Shown piece by piece: positions 1 through 13,328 of a stretch of 64,000 bases of DNA. Below the pieces are notes generated by a model. That model did no database searches. It was not told where the DNA came from and saw only the letters and a program-made list of their open reading frames with translations. Location: positions 1,363,043-1,427,042 of the forward strand of contig VZTI01004623.1 of assembly GCA_013397865.1 (NCBI GenBank). Direction: 5' to 3'. Position 1 is the stretch's first letter. Each line of letters opens with the position of its first letter. This DNA comes from Struthidea cinerea (taxonomy: Eukaryota > Chordata > Aves > Passeriformes > Corcoracidae). A program made the position numbers and the translations under genes.

Positions 1-1399
1 ACCTGTTTCCCACAGATGTTTTTTCCCTGATTCCCGAGGAAATCCTGCCGGGCTGTTCCTGGGTGTGCAGCAGCCACGGGCAGTGCTCCTTCCTCTTGCT
101 CATAACTATTCAAAAGGTTCAAGGCTCCAGATTAATGTGTTTTTTTGCTTCACACGGCTTGAAGAGTGGGGGAGCGTCACTCTTGATTGTAAATTGGTGG
201 GGGTTTGTTATTTATTATTTGAGTTCTTATTTCCAGCAGCTCTTGCTGGAGTTGGCTCTGCATTTTGCCTCCAAAAAGGGCGACTTTGAGGACAGTGAAG
301 TTTATCTGAGTTCAGTCCGTGTGAACACTGCTCACCTGGAGATACAGAATGAGATTCAGATCAACTCCTTGAGATAAAACCAGGTTCAGCTCTGCCTTGT
401 TTCTCCTGCAGTAGAGATGGATATCACCTCTTAGGGCAGACACTTAACACTGGCTTTCCTTATTCCCAGCCTGATGCAGCAGCCTGTAATTAGTTTTCAC
501 ACCTTGGCTATGTTTAACTCCCCTCTGTCTCATCTGTTAATCTGCTAACAAGCAGCAAATGTGTTTTCGAGTAGGCTCCAAATGGGAGGCCAAGACCTCA
601 TAGTTCACCTTCCGAGGGAGCTGCTCAGAGGGCACAATTCTTAGATAATTTTCAAATATCTTGTATTCATGTAGTTTTTACAGCCTGAACAAAAATGAGA
701 TTGTATATCTTAATATTAATGCAGAAAGTTGTAAATGGGCTAAAACCTAATAGCATAAAATAATCTTTAATTTCCTTTTGGTGCAGGGAAATGATTTAAT
801 GTCAGTAAAGGTACCAGTCTGACAGCCTGGCAGCACCTTCCATGAGTTGAGCAAACTGAGCAATTTCTATTCTATCAATGTTGTGGCACTTCAGGGGGGA
901 GTGTTCCAAAAGGGACCTTTAGTGGGTGTTTGGGCAGTGGGGGAACATGGGTCTCCTTCCAGCAGAATTCAGATTAGTCTGTGCAGAAGTTATGCTCTCC
1001 TAAATACAGGTTTAGGAGATGGGAGACTGAACATGGACACTGGATTTTAGTGCCCCCTCAGTGACTTTGGCATGAGGTGAACTTCTTCCCTCTCTCGTCT
1101 CGGCCACTCCCTCCAGTGCAGGAGCTGTGGTGGGAATCTCCTTCTCTCTCTAAATCTCCCCAGACAAGAAGTCCTGAGACCAGTGAGTCTCCAAACTGCT
1201 TTTGCTTCACCCAACGACCTCAGACTGGAAGCAAAGCAAAGTATTGGGTTCTGTACCACATAAAAATACTGTGGTCCTGTTTGCTGCAGGAATTGAGCAT
1301 CCACAAACTCATAAATGTGTATTAAAAAAATTTTAAAACATCTATAAACTTCTCTTGTAGGTCTGTGCTGGAGTCCAGACAAGTGCCTGGGTGAATTTC
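1..1399. other. Intron sequence, nothing recognised
   Basis: Unique AT-rich sequence with only short open frames. No repeat or RNA gene seen. Confidence 0.6.
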
Positions 1400-1591
1400 T
1401 GGAAGAATTTCTTCCTGGAAAGGGTGGTCAGGCATTGGAACTGCCCAGGGAGGTTTGGAGTCCCCTCCCTGGAGGTGTCCAAGGAACACCTGGACGTGGC
1501 ACTGAGAGCTCTGGGCTGGTGACACAGTCGGGGTGGGTCACAGGTTGGACTCGATGATCCTGGAGGGATTTTCTGATCCTGGGATTCTGTA
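1400..1591 (+). mobile_element. CR1 LINE 3' fragment
   Basis: This shows the usual CR1 3' order: AATTTCTTCCTGGAAAGGGT, then GGCATTGGAACTGCCCAGGG, GGAGGTGTCCAAGGAACACC, GGTTGGACTCGATGATCC and a terminal GGGATTCTGT. It is 5'-truncated, as most CR1 copies are. It is antisense to KCND3. Confidence 0.85.
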
Positions 1592-2707
1592 CAGTGAGTG
1601 TGTTTTTATATTGCATTGCCTGGGTCTGGTCAAACCAGCCACTGCCAGCGTATTTATCTCTCTCATAAATTTTGACTTCGTAGGTCAGATCTCCTTTGTC
1701 TGGACATAAATGAAGAACAGCTCTTTTAAAATTTTTTTCCCCTCTACATTTGTGCTCACTGTTACAGCAGTCATTGCCTCTGTGCTGCTGTGTCTGGAAT
1801 ATCGAATTTGGAGCTGATCTAAAGCCAGCCAGAGCAGGGGGTGACCTCTGTCATGTCCATCTCCCCACGACTGCCATTCACAGGCTCACACAGGCGTGTG
1901 CTGCTCATCCCAACCAGAAACTGCTCCCGTGCCTCAGCCTGACTTTTATTCATTTGTTCCTTTATTTATCTATCCATCATTCCCTCCAATTGTTTGCATA
2001 AGAACGGAGATTAAAACTTCTGCAATAATAGCTGGAGCTGAAATTGGATTTTAAGCCTGCCGGGCCCTGGGATGATTGGAGTTGTCAGAGGCTGTTGCAG
2101 AGAACTCCCCTCGTTAGGGTGATGATGTCCTGCCCCGGCTCCCGGCCCCGCTGCCCCCGCAGATTAAGGGAAGATTGTTCTTTCATTTTCATATTCTGCA
2201 GCTCTCATTCGCCTGAGTCAATAAATTGAAGCTGCCTGTGCCATTTGTCCTAAGTCTCTTTTCCAAAGAGCTGCCACTGATTATCGACCTTTTTTATTTT
2301 CCATTGTTAATCCTCCTCCTTCCTTCAGTGGTCTGTTCATTTACTAATCCCAGCTGTCGTGTGCGTAGATGTCGAGAGATGGAAATTTAATCTCAATGCG
2401 GTTTTCATTCTCTATTTAATGTACTTAGAGAGATTCACAGGATTGAAGCTTTTTTAGGGGGTTGGTAGTGAAGCAGATGCCCAACTGACCACTGCTACCT
2501 GGCCTGGGGAAGTGAATCCAGACATCCATGGATTTGGCTTGGCTTTATTCAAATGCAGGCTGGTTTTTATAGTTATAAATTGCACTCTTATCCTTCCTGA
2601 TAATTTCACTGAGGCAGAAGTGGTCTGTTAAGAGGTTTGGAGCCCTTCCCAACCAATGAGCTTCTTTAAGTAGGAGATGGGAGCTCCTCTATGGAGCAGA
2701 GCAGGAC
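1592..2707. other. Intron sequence, possible conserved block at 2150-2450
   Basis: The part at 2150-2450 is AT-rich, non-repetitive and lacks CR1 traces, with runs such as AGTCAATAAATTGAAG and ATGGAAATTTAATCTC. It may be a conserved intronic element, but this cannot be judged without alignment. Confidence 0.25.
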
Positions 2708-2964
2708 CTCGTGCCTCAAGTTGCCCCAGGGGAAGTTTAGATTGGATATTATGGAAAATTTCTTCACAGAAGGGGGTGTCAAGCTTTGGAACAGTCTGCT
2801 CTGGGCAGCGGGGGAGTCCCCATCCCTGGAAGTGTTCAAAAAACGTGTGGATGTGGCACTTGAGGACACAGGTTAGTGGTGACCGTGGTGGTGGCGCTGG
2901 GCTGATGGTTGGACTGGGTGACCTCAGAGGTCTTTTCCAACCTGAACAATTCCATGATTCTCTG
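2708..2964 (+). mobile_element. CR1 LINE 3' fragment
   Basis: It contains GCCTCAAGTTGCCCCAGGGG, AGATTGGATATTATGG, TTTCTTCACAGAAGGGG, CCCTGGAAGTGTTCAAAAAA and the end CCATGATTCT, all typical of an older CR1 subfamily. It is 5'-truncated and diverged. Confidence 0.9.
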
Positions 2965-3359
2965 ACTCCCAGCAGCAGGATCCAAAGCTGGAGAGATGCA
3001 GCATCTCCTGAGCCACTGCTGGGCAGAGCTGGAAAAGCTGCACAGGCACGTCCCCGAGCAGAGGCTTGGAGAGGTGGGGAGGATTGACAAGTTTAACGTC
3101 ACAGGCGTGTTCCCAAATGAATCTGTTGTGATAGGTATTAGTCATAAGTATAAACTGCAGGGAGATTTGCATTTTATTCTCTTTATCCTACTTCAATCCC
3201 AAACAGCCCCTTCTGCCCACCCTAATTTGGCATATTTAAGGGGATTTGCTGCATTTTTTAGGAATTAAAGGTCCCGGAGAACAGCAAGTTCCTTTGAAGA
3301 GAATGATGTGTGTGCACGCTCAGGCCTGGGTGTGCACAGCTCCTTGTGCCTGAACACGC

Positions 3360-3478
3360 ACAGAATCACGGGCTCATTAAGGTTGGAAAAGCCCTGTGAA
3401 ACCATGAAATCCAACCATTAACCCAGCACTGCCCTGTTCACCACTGAACCCTGTCCCCAAGTGCCACATCCACACGTG
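3360..3478 (-). mobile_element. CR1 LINE 3' end fragment
   Basis: Read on the plus strand it is the reversed CR1 tail: CAGAATCACGGGCTCATTAA, GGTTGGAAAAG, ATGAAATCCAACC, then CCAAGTGCCACATCCACACG. It lies about 400 bases from the opposite-facing copy at 2708-2964. Confidence 0.85.
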
Positions 3479-4541
3479 GTGCTGGGTGATTCCTCAGGAA
3501 TCAGACCGGTCCCTGTTTTGTGCTCATTCCCACTGGGAATCCACGCTTTGGTTTTGTGGGTTTCCTCTTCTCCCCTATGGATTGTTTTGGGGGTTCTCAG
3601 CTCCTGGCTGAGCCCCTGCCCCCATTGCAGCCCTGCAGAGCTGCTTATACATCTCAAACACAGCGGGACTTCCACACCGAGAGTCCGAATTTATCTGGTC
3701 TCTGTCATATGCTGGTCTCATTGTGTTTTATGACCTTTAATTAATTAAGCTTCATAAAATTCTAATCATGCTGGAAATATTAATCCTGTTTTAAATTAAC
3801 TGGCCAAAGAGAGGTGAAATGTCTTACCAGGCTGTGGGTACCTGATTTGACCCCTGCCGTCCTACTGCTGTAACCCAGCAGGAAAATTCCCTTGCCACAG
3901 GACTTCAGGTGAAGCCTTTGGCTCTAAAGTTCCTGTGCTGAATTCTTCCCATTGCACATGGATGCAGTTCCTTTGACCCTAAGCAAGCCATGCCTTATCC
4001 CAGGACCCAAGCACAGCTCTTGCTTTGGAAATGGTTTCAGTAAAAGCAGAAGTGAGAATTCCCTCTCCTCCTGGCTGCTGTGCCAAAAACTTTCACGACT
4101 CCTTAATTCCTTTCACACAAGTGCAGAAGGCAGTCCTATTTTATCAATCTTAGCCTGGGATTTCTTGGCATTAACTGACTTGTAATTTTCTTTGGAAGGA
4201 AAGTTTGTAAGTGGTTATTTAAAGCTCTGCTGCACCTCCCTTGCGAAGTGTACCAAATCTCTGTCCTTCTGAGGAGGGAAGCAGTGCTGATGACAATGTG
4301 TGTGCTGGCTACGTTTCACTGAGTCTGCAGCCAGGCAGGAGTGGGGGATTACTTGGGGATGTTGAAAACACTGTATTTCTGTCTGTGTGTTTTCACAATC
4401 TTCTAATCTTTATGATCGTTGCAATTTGATTTTGCTGTGAAGGGCACACACAGAGGCAGCAGTACCTGTGACCACAGGGTGGTTGTAGAAAAGCTGTTTC
4501 TCAGCCAGAGAGGTGGATTGCATAAAATTAATCTTGCACAG

Positions 4542-4675
4542 CACAGAATCACGGAATGGTTTGTGTTGGAAGGGACCTTACACTCCTCTAGTTCAAATCC
4601 CCTGCCTGGGCAGGGGTGCCGCTCAGAGATCACGTTGCTCAGGGCCTTGTTCAACTTGGTCTTGAACATTTTTAT
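4542..4675 (-). mobile_element. CR1 LINE 3' end fragment
   Basis: Reversed CR1 tail: ACAGAATCACGGAATGGTTT, GTTGGAAGGGACCTTA, AGTTCAAATCCCCTGCC, then CAACTTGGTCTTGAACATTT. It is short and diverged. Confidence 0.85.
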
Positions 4676-6833
4676 CTTAATTAAACAAGCAACCCCCAAA
4701 AATACAAACCCAGACTTCCAAGTCAAAGTCTGCACTCATTGTATTGCATGAAGAGTGTTTTGTTAGCCAAAGAAATGCATTTTGCTCAGTGTCAGAGGAA
4801 AGCTGACAGCTTAGTGCAAGGTATGATTCTCAGGGAAGAGTTTCCCAAGGACTGGAGGTCCCTCTGTGACTGAGCAGCCTGTTCTGATACCACTTTGCCA
4901 GAGCCTCCCTTCAGGGAGTCACTGCTTTGGTGCGCTGGGTGCTGCTTGTGAGGGTCAGCCCCGGAGGGCTCTGGGAAGCGAGGCTGGTACCTGTGCTCCT
5001 GCATTTTTTGTGATGCTCTCATGAGTTCTTGCATGACCTTGGGCAAATCCACATCTTCCCTCCACCAAAGAGCACAGCACTTCCCTGTGTTCTCTACCCT
5101 GTCCTTTAGCTCCCACTGTGTGCCCTTCCCGTGGAAGCTCTAAGGAGCTGCTGGGTGTCCCAGAGAAGCCAAGTACAGCCCTGCCTGGCCGGGTAGGAGC
5201 TGGTGCTGCCAGGCTCCCACCCCACAAAGATAGCTGCAGTATAATGCCACGTGTCCTCCGTGCTGTGGTTCGGTTTCATGCTCATTATAATCCACAGGAG
5301 TCTGTGGAATTAATCACAATGCCAGCACTCCATGCAGCTGCCTCACAGCTCTTTGCACACTTTGGTCACATCAGTCCCTGAGCCCTGCCTGAGGTGAGAA
5401 AATGCTGCCTCTTATCAGCATCAGATGGCTGAGAGAGCTGTGCTGGGAGGGGTGCGGGAACACACACCCGCACCCTGGGCAGGGGCCGCAGTCAGCCTCT
5501 GCTTCCCACTCCTTGACCAGGAATGGTCTCACTGGGTAATTCTGGGGCTGGGGGGCTGTGAAAGCTCCCAGCTCCTTCCCTCCCGTGCCTGGTGAGCACC
5601 ACAAAGTGCTGACATGACGGAGAATGACACAGGAGTCGCATGGTGCCACTTCATGCAGGGATTTACTGAGAGATGTGAAATCTTTTGGGTTCTCTCCTAC
5701 TCCCTCCTTCCTCCATTCATTGTCTGCGATGAGAGTCACCAGTGTCTGGCAGTGCTCAAAGTTCAGGGGAGAACATCTCCGCAGTTCTGCCATAAACAGA
5801 GTTTTTCTTCCTTTCCTGCACTGAGCAGGATTTCTGTGCTTGGAGTGACTCTGAAGCTCTCAACATGCACAGAGTGCCCTGACAAGAGTTCCTGTGGGAT
5901 TGTGTCACCTCGGGAAATGCTCTGTGCCACAGGAGCTGCTGGCCCAGCATCCTTTCCCTGTGGGCTGGCCCTGGACATTCCTCTCCCGGCACGGCCGAGA
6001 TTGGGATCTGCTCCACGCTGTTTATGGGATTAAAGGGTTCTTATGATAACAAGTTCTATTGAGCTCTTTAATGCTATTTCTGTGCCAAAACTTCTGAAGT
6101 GGAGTGAAACGGGTCATAAAAGGCTCCAGAAACCAAATATTTGCTGTTTTTTGTAGCCATTGAAAGGAGTTGAGATGACCTGAAGTGGGTGCAGGTGGCA
6201 TCAGGCACAGACAGGGACACACGAATTGCTGGTCCTGTTAAGCAGGGGATGATGGGATGGGATGGGATGGGNNTGGGGTGTGGAGCAGGGTGGCTCCAGG
6301 CTCTGGGGACACCACTGGTACATTCTGTGCTCTCTGTCAGACTGGGAAGTGTTTGCAGTCTGGGAAACCAAGGCTGAGCACGTTGGTTTCTCTCTCTGTT
6401 TCTCCACATCCCACCTTGAGCTGTGGCAGAAGGAGTCTCCTGTCCACCCCCCGATCCACACCCCTAGCAGCAGAACAGGTACTTGAGAGCAGAGAAGATG
6501 AAACATTTCATTATTTATTTCCCTGTGGTGATCTCCGTACACTCGAGTCAGGAGATTTGATTACATTTACATTAGCATGTTAATAATTCATCACATTATC
6601 CAGACTCTTAAATCCAGATGCATAAGGTGTCAGCAGTAAAAATACTCTTCATCTGTATTTATTTCTGGACATGTTTTAAACATTTTTAGTTTTCTCAGTG
6701 CTTTGGGCTTACTCAGAAGCCTTGTCACTGTCTCCCAAGTATCTGCAGTATAAGTAACTAGAGCTGGGGATGTGTTCTGTGGCATTTTTAAATGAAGTTT
6801 GCATTTATTGTCTATTTAGAAGGTGTCTCTGCT
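4676..6833. other. Intron sequence between CR1 copies
   Basis: Unique sequence apart from the GGGAT repeat at 6249. The part at 6500-6720 is AT-rich and non-repetitive, with several ATTA/TAAT cores (for example TTAATAATTCATCACATTAT). No coding signal. Confidence 0.4.
6249..6279 (+). repeat. Short GGGAT tandem repeat with a 2-base gap
   Basis: Repeats of GGGAT (ATGGGATGGGATGGG) run into NN at 6272-6273 and then TGGGG. The two N bases probably mark an unresolved length or base call in the repeat. Confidence 0.85.
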
Positions 6834-6900
6834 GTGGCAGGGGGTGGGATGGGATGGGCTTTAAGGGCCCTTCCAACCCAAACGATTGTATGATTCTCGA
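6834..6900 (+). mobile_element. CR1 LINE 3' terminal fragment
   Basis: Only the last part of a CR1 is present: GTGGCAGGGGGTGGGATGGG, CTTTAAGGGCCCTTCCAACC, and GTATGATTCT at the end. Confidence 0.8.
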
Positions 6901-9900
6901 TGTAATCTTGTATATATTCACAGAGACACAAATACGTGTCTACAGGTGTATGTATATTTCTTAGGCATCTTTAGACACCCACAAATACAGATTTCATTCA
7001 GTCAAAAAGCTGCACAGAGTGGAAATGGGAGGCTCTGAGCTAAACGATGTCACTGGTTTTGGGATCACAGTGAACACAGGGACTGACAAAATAGGAAATT
7101 TTTGAGAAGATGTAGCAAGATCATACTGGATAACCTCAGATTTGATTTGAAAAAGGAAGATTAACATCCTGATCACAAGGAATAATTGTTACAATATTTC
7201 ACATTACGCTGAAGCTTATTGCTGAAATCCTCTGTTTGACACTGGTGAATATTCTGCTATTTTATCATTTGCTGACTTGCACAGGAAATGGAGAATTCTG
7301 TCAGGAATGAAAAGTAACAGTGCTTTTCATTTTAAATAAATAATAAATAACAGTATATGTTTCTCAGTCTACCTGGGCTCTGCTGTAATGAGGTTTTCCT
7401 GGTGCCTTTGGAGCCTGGTGGAGAAGGACCTGTCACAGGTTATTACCCAGCACGTGACAGAAACATCACTGCTTTCCCTCTAAAGGTTCTAACCTTCCTC
7501 GTGATTGAGATTTATCTGCTGCTTGATAAAAAATGTCCCAAATTCTACAGCAAAAGAGGAAAAGTGTGTTAAAGTTAAGGAAGTTGCTGACAAAGTGGGT
7601 CATTAATAACACTGTGAGGCCTTTGTGCAGAGGTTCTTGGGATAAATTGTCACTCACAAGTTTGTAATTTCCTGGGTTTTGTCATTTTAAAGCAAATTCT
7701 GAACCCGGGTGATTTTGTTTGTGAAACATTCAGTTGGGTTTAATTGCCTGCTTTTCTTTCATAAATCTGATCTGATAATGGAAGGTTTAGAGGCAAATTC
7801 ATTTTGTTGCAATAGATTTTCCTCTATCTTTTCCCATTGTATTTTGGATCCAGCGGGAGGGGGATTGAACCGAAGTCACAGCGAGGGCTTGGGGACCTGA
7901 GAAGGGAATGTTCCGCTCTGACCCTGGCACCGGGCAAGTTCCTGAACAGAAAAAGCCCCCCAGGCACTCTCCAAGCCCATCTCTCAATGTCACAACTGGC
8001 ACAACTAAAGAGCAGCTGGTCCCACACAGGCAGGTGCTGTTTGTGTACCCAGCTCCCTCCCAAAATCATTTCAAGCTGTTCTTTCCCATGCACACTGGCT
8101 TCCTGTGAAATTCCTGTAAAATATAAAACATTCTGCTGTTAGCCACAGGTGCCACTCTGAATATCAGCACTGGCACTGTTGGAAAGGCGGCACAGAGCAA
8201 CCCCCTGGTGTCCAGAGTCCCTCTGGGGCACTGATCTCTCGTGGTGCCACTGCTGTCCACTCCAGCAGAAACCCAGAGCTGGCTGACACCTGCGAAAAAC
8301 GTGTCTGAGTTTCTCTCTCTTGACAGAATTGATTAAAAATAGCCTTTCTTTCTCAGCCATGATAATGGGCTTTTTTTTTTTTTCAAATTGTCTTGGATAA
8401 GGACACGGTGAGTTTGTAATGGAAAAGTTATTTGGGAAAATAAATGAGGTTGCTAATCTTTTCCTTTTTCCTTCAGTACACGTGCTCCAACATCAATGCA
8501 TAAGTAACTGTTAATATAACAGCTGTTTCCTTTGAACCATTATTTTAGTTTTCTCCTCATTTTAATCCCCCTTGGATAGTAATTTTCATTTCTGGGAGCT
8601 GTGAGGCCTCAGAGAAATCTGATGCTCCAAAGTGTGCTTGGCATGCTCGAGCTTCTGGCTATCGTCCTTCCCCACCTCATCCCTCCCCGTCTGCCTGTGG
8701 CTGTTTCTGCACAAGCTTTAGCAGCATCCAAACCTTTGCAAGAGTGTGTGCGTGCTATTTGCATGGCTGTAATTCCAATTATCTCGAGGCTATTTTCCTC
8801 CAAGTAGGTTTGTTAGCAAGTGCTCAGTCCTGCTGCAGGAAATGGCTCTCTTAATACCTGGAGTGTGTCTCAAAAATTGTTCTGACATCAGATGTCTTTC
8901 AATTACAACTCTTAATCTTTATAATAACAGTTCATTTTCTTAATTAGAAAATGATAAGCACAGTGCTCTAATGAGAATGGCGGTGTTCTGAAACGGCTCA
9001 GTATTTCAGACCCTGAAGAAAGGCAAGGAGGCTTCACCTGCCCAGGCTGTCCCAGCTGCAGTGACCAGCCTGGCTTTGCTTCACTGGTGCCCTTCTGCGT
9101 GGAGCCTGTGATGCCGAGGGGACAACCAGGAAGGAATTATGGGCTGGAGTCGGTCTGTGTGAAGCTGAAGAGCTGTTCCCACCCTCGGAGTGCTGAGGGT
9201 TACCTGGCAGGGAGCACCGGGGTCAGGCTCCCCTGAGCTCCAACCCCATTATTGCCTAAAGTTGGAGGTTTTCCTGTCCCAGAGCCCCAGACCCTCCAGG
9301 CAGGTGTAGGAAAAGGGAAACTGGCTCATGTGGGGCTCTGTGCTTCCCTTCCCCTTTCCTGAGTGAAACTCCTGGAGCCAGTGGAGGTATTTTTACTTTG
9401 TCCTGGGGTGTGGCAGGACCAGGAGGAACCCTGAGATTTCGTGTCAAGGGAGGGGCTGAGAAGGGCAGGAGTGTCCAGGTGTGCTCTCCATGGGGTGCTC
9501 TGGGAGCCCTGAACACTCTGCCAGCCCCTCCTGCCTTCTCTCCCAGGGAGAAAAGGAATGGCAAAGTCCCTGCTCCTTCCATTCCCACAGCTGGGGGAAT
9601 GTTCAGCTCTTTCCCAAGATGTGATGTTATAAATCCCACCTTCTGCTTTTTCAAATAAATCCCATTTTTACCTCTAAGGAAAGCCATTTGAAACGCACTT
9701 AGCAACCGTCAGAGTCTATTTTTAGCTTCTATCAGGGTGTAATGTACAAAATGTAATAATCTCATGCTTGAAGCTTTTTCCCTTCTTCCCAGAGACGTGA
9801 AATTGCTGCCATTGAATGAGAGTGGGAGCAGCTCTGCTCCTGAGCTTTGCCCAGTCTCTGGCTGTGGTTTCACATCTCACGCTGTCCGTGATCACCTTTG

Positions 9901-10456
9901 GCACTCAGGTTATTTCTGGGCAGGCGCAGCCACGGGGAATGTGCTGAACAAGGCAAACCAAGTGTGGGTTTTTAGATCCCTCCCTGACAACGAGCTCCGT
10001 GGTCAAGGATGTTTGTAGGACAGGGAGGCAAAGAGAGGCTGGAAAGAGAATGAATAAACACCTCCATGACTTCAGGAAAGGTGGGGGACAATCTCTCCTC
10101 ACCCAGTTAGCCTTGCTCCTAAAATACACTTTCCATTCTCTACAAATGCACTGCCCTCCCTCGGATCCTGGGAGCTGGGCCCTTGCTGGAGCTGTCAGGT
10201 CTGTGGGAGCTCTCAGGGTGTGTGGGGGAGATGTGTCTTCCATCAATCTGTCTGTGCTCGCTGAAGCAAAGCAGGACGGATGATCTGAGGGCTGTAGAAC
10301 CGGGTTGGGACACCGGTGTTCCCAAATTACTGCTGTGGAATTCTGTGTGAGACCTTGGCCTCATGTTAACCTTTATGTGATTTAGTTCATCACTTTCAGC
10401 TCGTATTTCCATCCCTTTTTCCAACTCTCTGACAAGGCTTTAATAAAGACAAAGTC
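6901..10456. other. Intron sequence with one candidate regulatory block
   Basis: No CR1 in 3.5 kb. The block 8480-8820 includes a POU octamer ATTTGCAT at 8757-8764, with ATTCCAATTATC just after it. The rest shows nothing I recognise. Confidence 0.35.
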
Positions 10457-10604
10457 TGGATCCCTGCAAGTGTCCAAGGCCAGGTTGGACGGGGCTTGGA
10501 GCACCCTGGGACAGTGGAAGGTGTCCCTGCCCATGGCAGGGGGTAGGGTGGGATGGGCTTTGAGGCCCCTTCCAACCCAAACCATTCTGGGATTCCATGA
10601 TTCA
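10457..10604 (+). mobile_element. CR1 LINE 3' fragment
   Basis: Contains TGTCCAAGGCCAGGTTGGAC, GGGGCTTGGAGCACCCTGGG, GTCCCTGCCCATGGCAGGGG and the terminal GATTCCATGATTC. Confidence 0.9.
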
Positions 10605-13242
10605 GTAACCCTGGAAAGAGGAGAAGCCTTCTGAGGTCAAACAGCAGAGCACAGGATGAGGGTTCTGTGCCCCGTGTTTCCGGACTCTTTGTTCACTGGA
10701 GTTTTGAATGGCAGAACTGATGGGGCTCCCGTTGCTCCCTTCCAGAGATCGAGTGACCTCCTGTGCCAGATCAGAAATAGATTTTAAATAATTCATTGAA
10801 TAAAGTCTAGGATTTTTGTAAATGTCTGTCTGATTCTCCTTGCTCTTTATTATTCCTGGCTTTCCTACCAGCCCATAGAGCGCAGAGCCTCATCCCTCGT
10901 CATCACATCTACACTGCCTCCTTCCACTCACAGATCATTCCATTGCTTTGAACATCAGTTGAATTCTTCCTTTTTTCTCTTGAACGAGGGAATTATTTTG
11001 CCTAATAATACAGCTTTGATTTCCCTATTGGAGTGTGCTTTGCTCTGATGTGAGAGAGGACACAGCCATCAACTTCCTCAGTGTGGGGCTGCCTCCCATC
11101 AGAAGGCAGCGTGTTAAAGCAAATTGCAGGGTCCTGTAAACACCCCGGATCAGCTCTGCTCTCATTGGGATCCACACAGTCACGCTGAGTGTAATTCAGC
11201 CTGTGGAGCTTAAAGACGTGCACGTCTAATCCTGGGCATTTGAGAGAATAAAAGCCTGCCTGGGGCTCCAGGGCTCCCGGCCTCGGCAGGCGGGGGGCTG
11301 CAGGGCAGCAAACAAGGTAGAGTTCTGAAACTCTGGATAGGAGCAAAACATAGGGAATTTGTTAATTTTCCTGAATTCCAAGCACTCTTGCTTACTCCTC
11401 GTACCCAGAAGGGATGGGTTTGTTTATTCTGTTTAGCTTCGGGCTGGAACAGAACACAATATACATTTCCTTGCAAAGACACATTCCTATCTTATTTGAT
11501 GGTCTGAAATTAAATCAGGAGGAATGTTATTTAATCAGGGAGAAAGGAAAGAAAGAAGGAATAAACAGGCATCTGATAAATTCCTGGTTCTTACTGTGTG
11601 ACGTGGGAGGTCCCCTGGGAAGTTGCTTGGAGAGCATCGGGCTCGTGTTCCCTCCCTGCCTGAACACCTGAGACAGAACCCCAGACGGGCTCCGAGTGTG
11701 CACTCCTGCCTCAGGGAGATGCAGAACTGGAATGCTTTCTGTCTTTTTTTAAAAACTGGTACAAACTTGAAGTGATTTATTTCCATCACAGCTCTCCTGA
11801 CTGTCTCACTTGTGGGGAAGTGAGGCCAGATTTATTCCCGCCTAAGCAGGAGTAAAATGTACCTTCCTTCATCCCCAAAACCTTGTGTGAGATCCAGTTT
11901 TCTCCCCTGGAGAACAGTTACTCTGGGATGCTGTGGTGAATTTGTAGGCCATCAGTTGCTACCTTTTCCCTTTATTGTAGAGATTTAACCCAAAGAGGTT
12001 TGTGCTTGATAAATAGTGAAGTCCGGGTGGTGGTACTGCCAGAATGTTTCTTGCTCTGTGGCTTCAACAGACTTGGTTTTTCTTTTGACAATTTTGTTTC
12101 TTTTGTAACCCCACGGGTTTCGTATGGATTGTAGCATCCTGGTGGGTGTGTGTACACAGGGCAGAGAGAAGCCGGAGTCAAACCCAGAGCCCTTTAAGTA
12201 ACAAAACAAAACCAGAAACACAGAAGTAGAATTGCACTGCAGCTCGTTTAAGCCTCCCTGAAATTTCCATTGTGCAAGCGTTTGAGTGTTGTAGTTACCG
12301 TGGCACATCTCATTTTCCTTTATTCCCTGGTGGATGTTTCCCTGAGAATTTGGTACAGATGCTGAACAATAAAGCCTGTTGCAAATTGCTTTCCAACTGC
12401 TAGGTAATTACAGCAGATTTTATGCTAAATGTAAAGAATGTATTGCTATTTTTTAATAAAGGGAACATCTTTTCTTATCTGATGCCCTAATGCAGTCTCA
12501 TTTGTCTCACTTTCCAGCTGAGGGGTGACTTCCAGTCGTTCGCACCCAGCCGGAGCCGCTGGCATGGCTGCCTTCCCATATTCTTCCCCAGAACTTGCCT
12601 GTTCCAACGATCAGCTGGAAGTTCAGACCCTGTGTGTATTCAGTAAGTAACTTTAAATATTTAATATGACTACACGGAGGCCAGGGAGCATGTTTCTATC
12701 TGTACTTGTTACCTAATCAAGACAGAATATTTGGTTCCAGCAGGCTCCAAGGATTAGCTCCACGTTTTGTCACATTTGTCAGTGTTTACTAACGACCGGT
12801 GACATTATCATCTCTCATATACCAGGCTGAGTAAACATGAAGCTCCTCATCCCTTCTTGGAGGGAGTTTTTTCTCTCTACCTCTGTACGCAACTGAGCAT
12901 CTCGAGCTGCAGGAGGAGTGTCACTGATTGCACTGCAAAGCAGATGTGTGGGATGGGTGGGATTCATTTCATGGGGAGAGACCGTCAGCAGGGTGGGGTC
13001 TGGGGGAGCCTGCTTCTCTAAACACCGAGGATTTCAATCTGCTGATGCACTGATTGCTTCCAGAGCAGCGGGACAGGCTTGCTCAAGAGGCTGTTACTGA
13101 GCCAAGGAAAGCAGCATTGCTGCTCTGCTCAGGGTTATTTAGTAAAGTCAGGGCTTTGTGCTCAGCGCCGGGCTCTTGGAAGGCCCCTGTGTGTTCTGCT
13201 GGGCTGGAGGTGGTGACACGGGCTCTTTGTCCTGTGCTTTCG
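10605..13242. other. Intron sequence with candidate conserved block 12360-12860
   Basis: The block is AT-rich and free of repeats, with homeodomain-like cores (GGTAATTACAGC, CCTAATCAAG). The rest is ordinary unique sequence without coding signal. Confidence 0.3.
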
Positions 13243-13328
13243 TGGGCATGGTGAGACTCGGTCAGAGGCTGGGCTGGATGAGCTTGGGGGGCTTTCCCAA
13301 CCTTTCTGTGGTTTCATTCTATGACTCT
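13243..13328 (+). mobile_element. CR1 LINE 3' terminal fragment
   Basis: GGGCATGGTGAGACTCGGTC, GGCTGGGCTGGATGA, then TTTCCCAACCTTTCTGTGG and CATTCTATGA match the last 90 bases of an older CR1 type. It resembles the fragment at 63855-63938. Confidence 0.75.
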
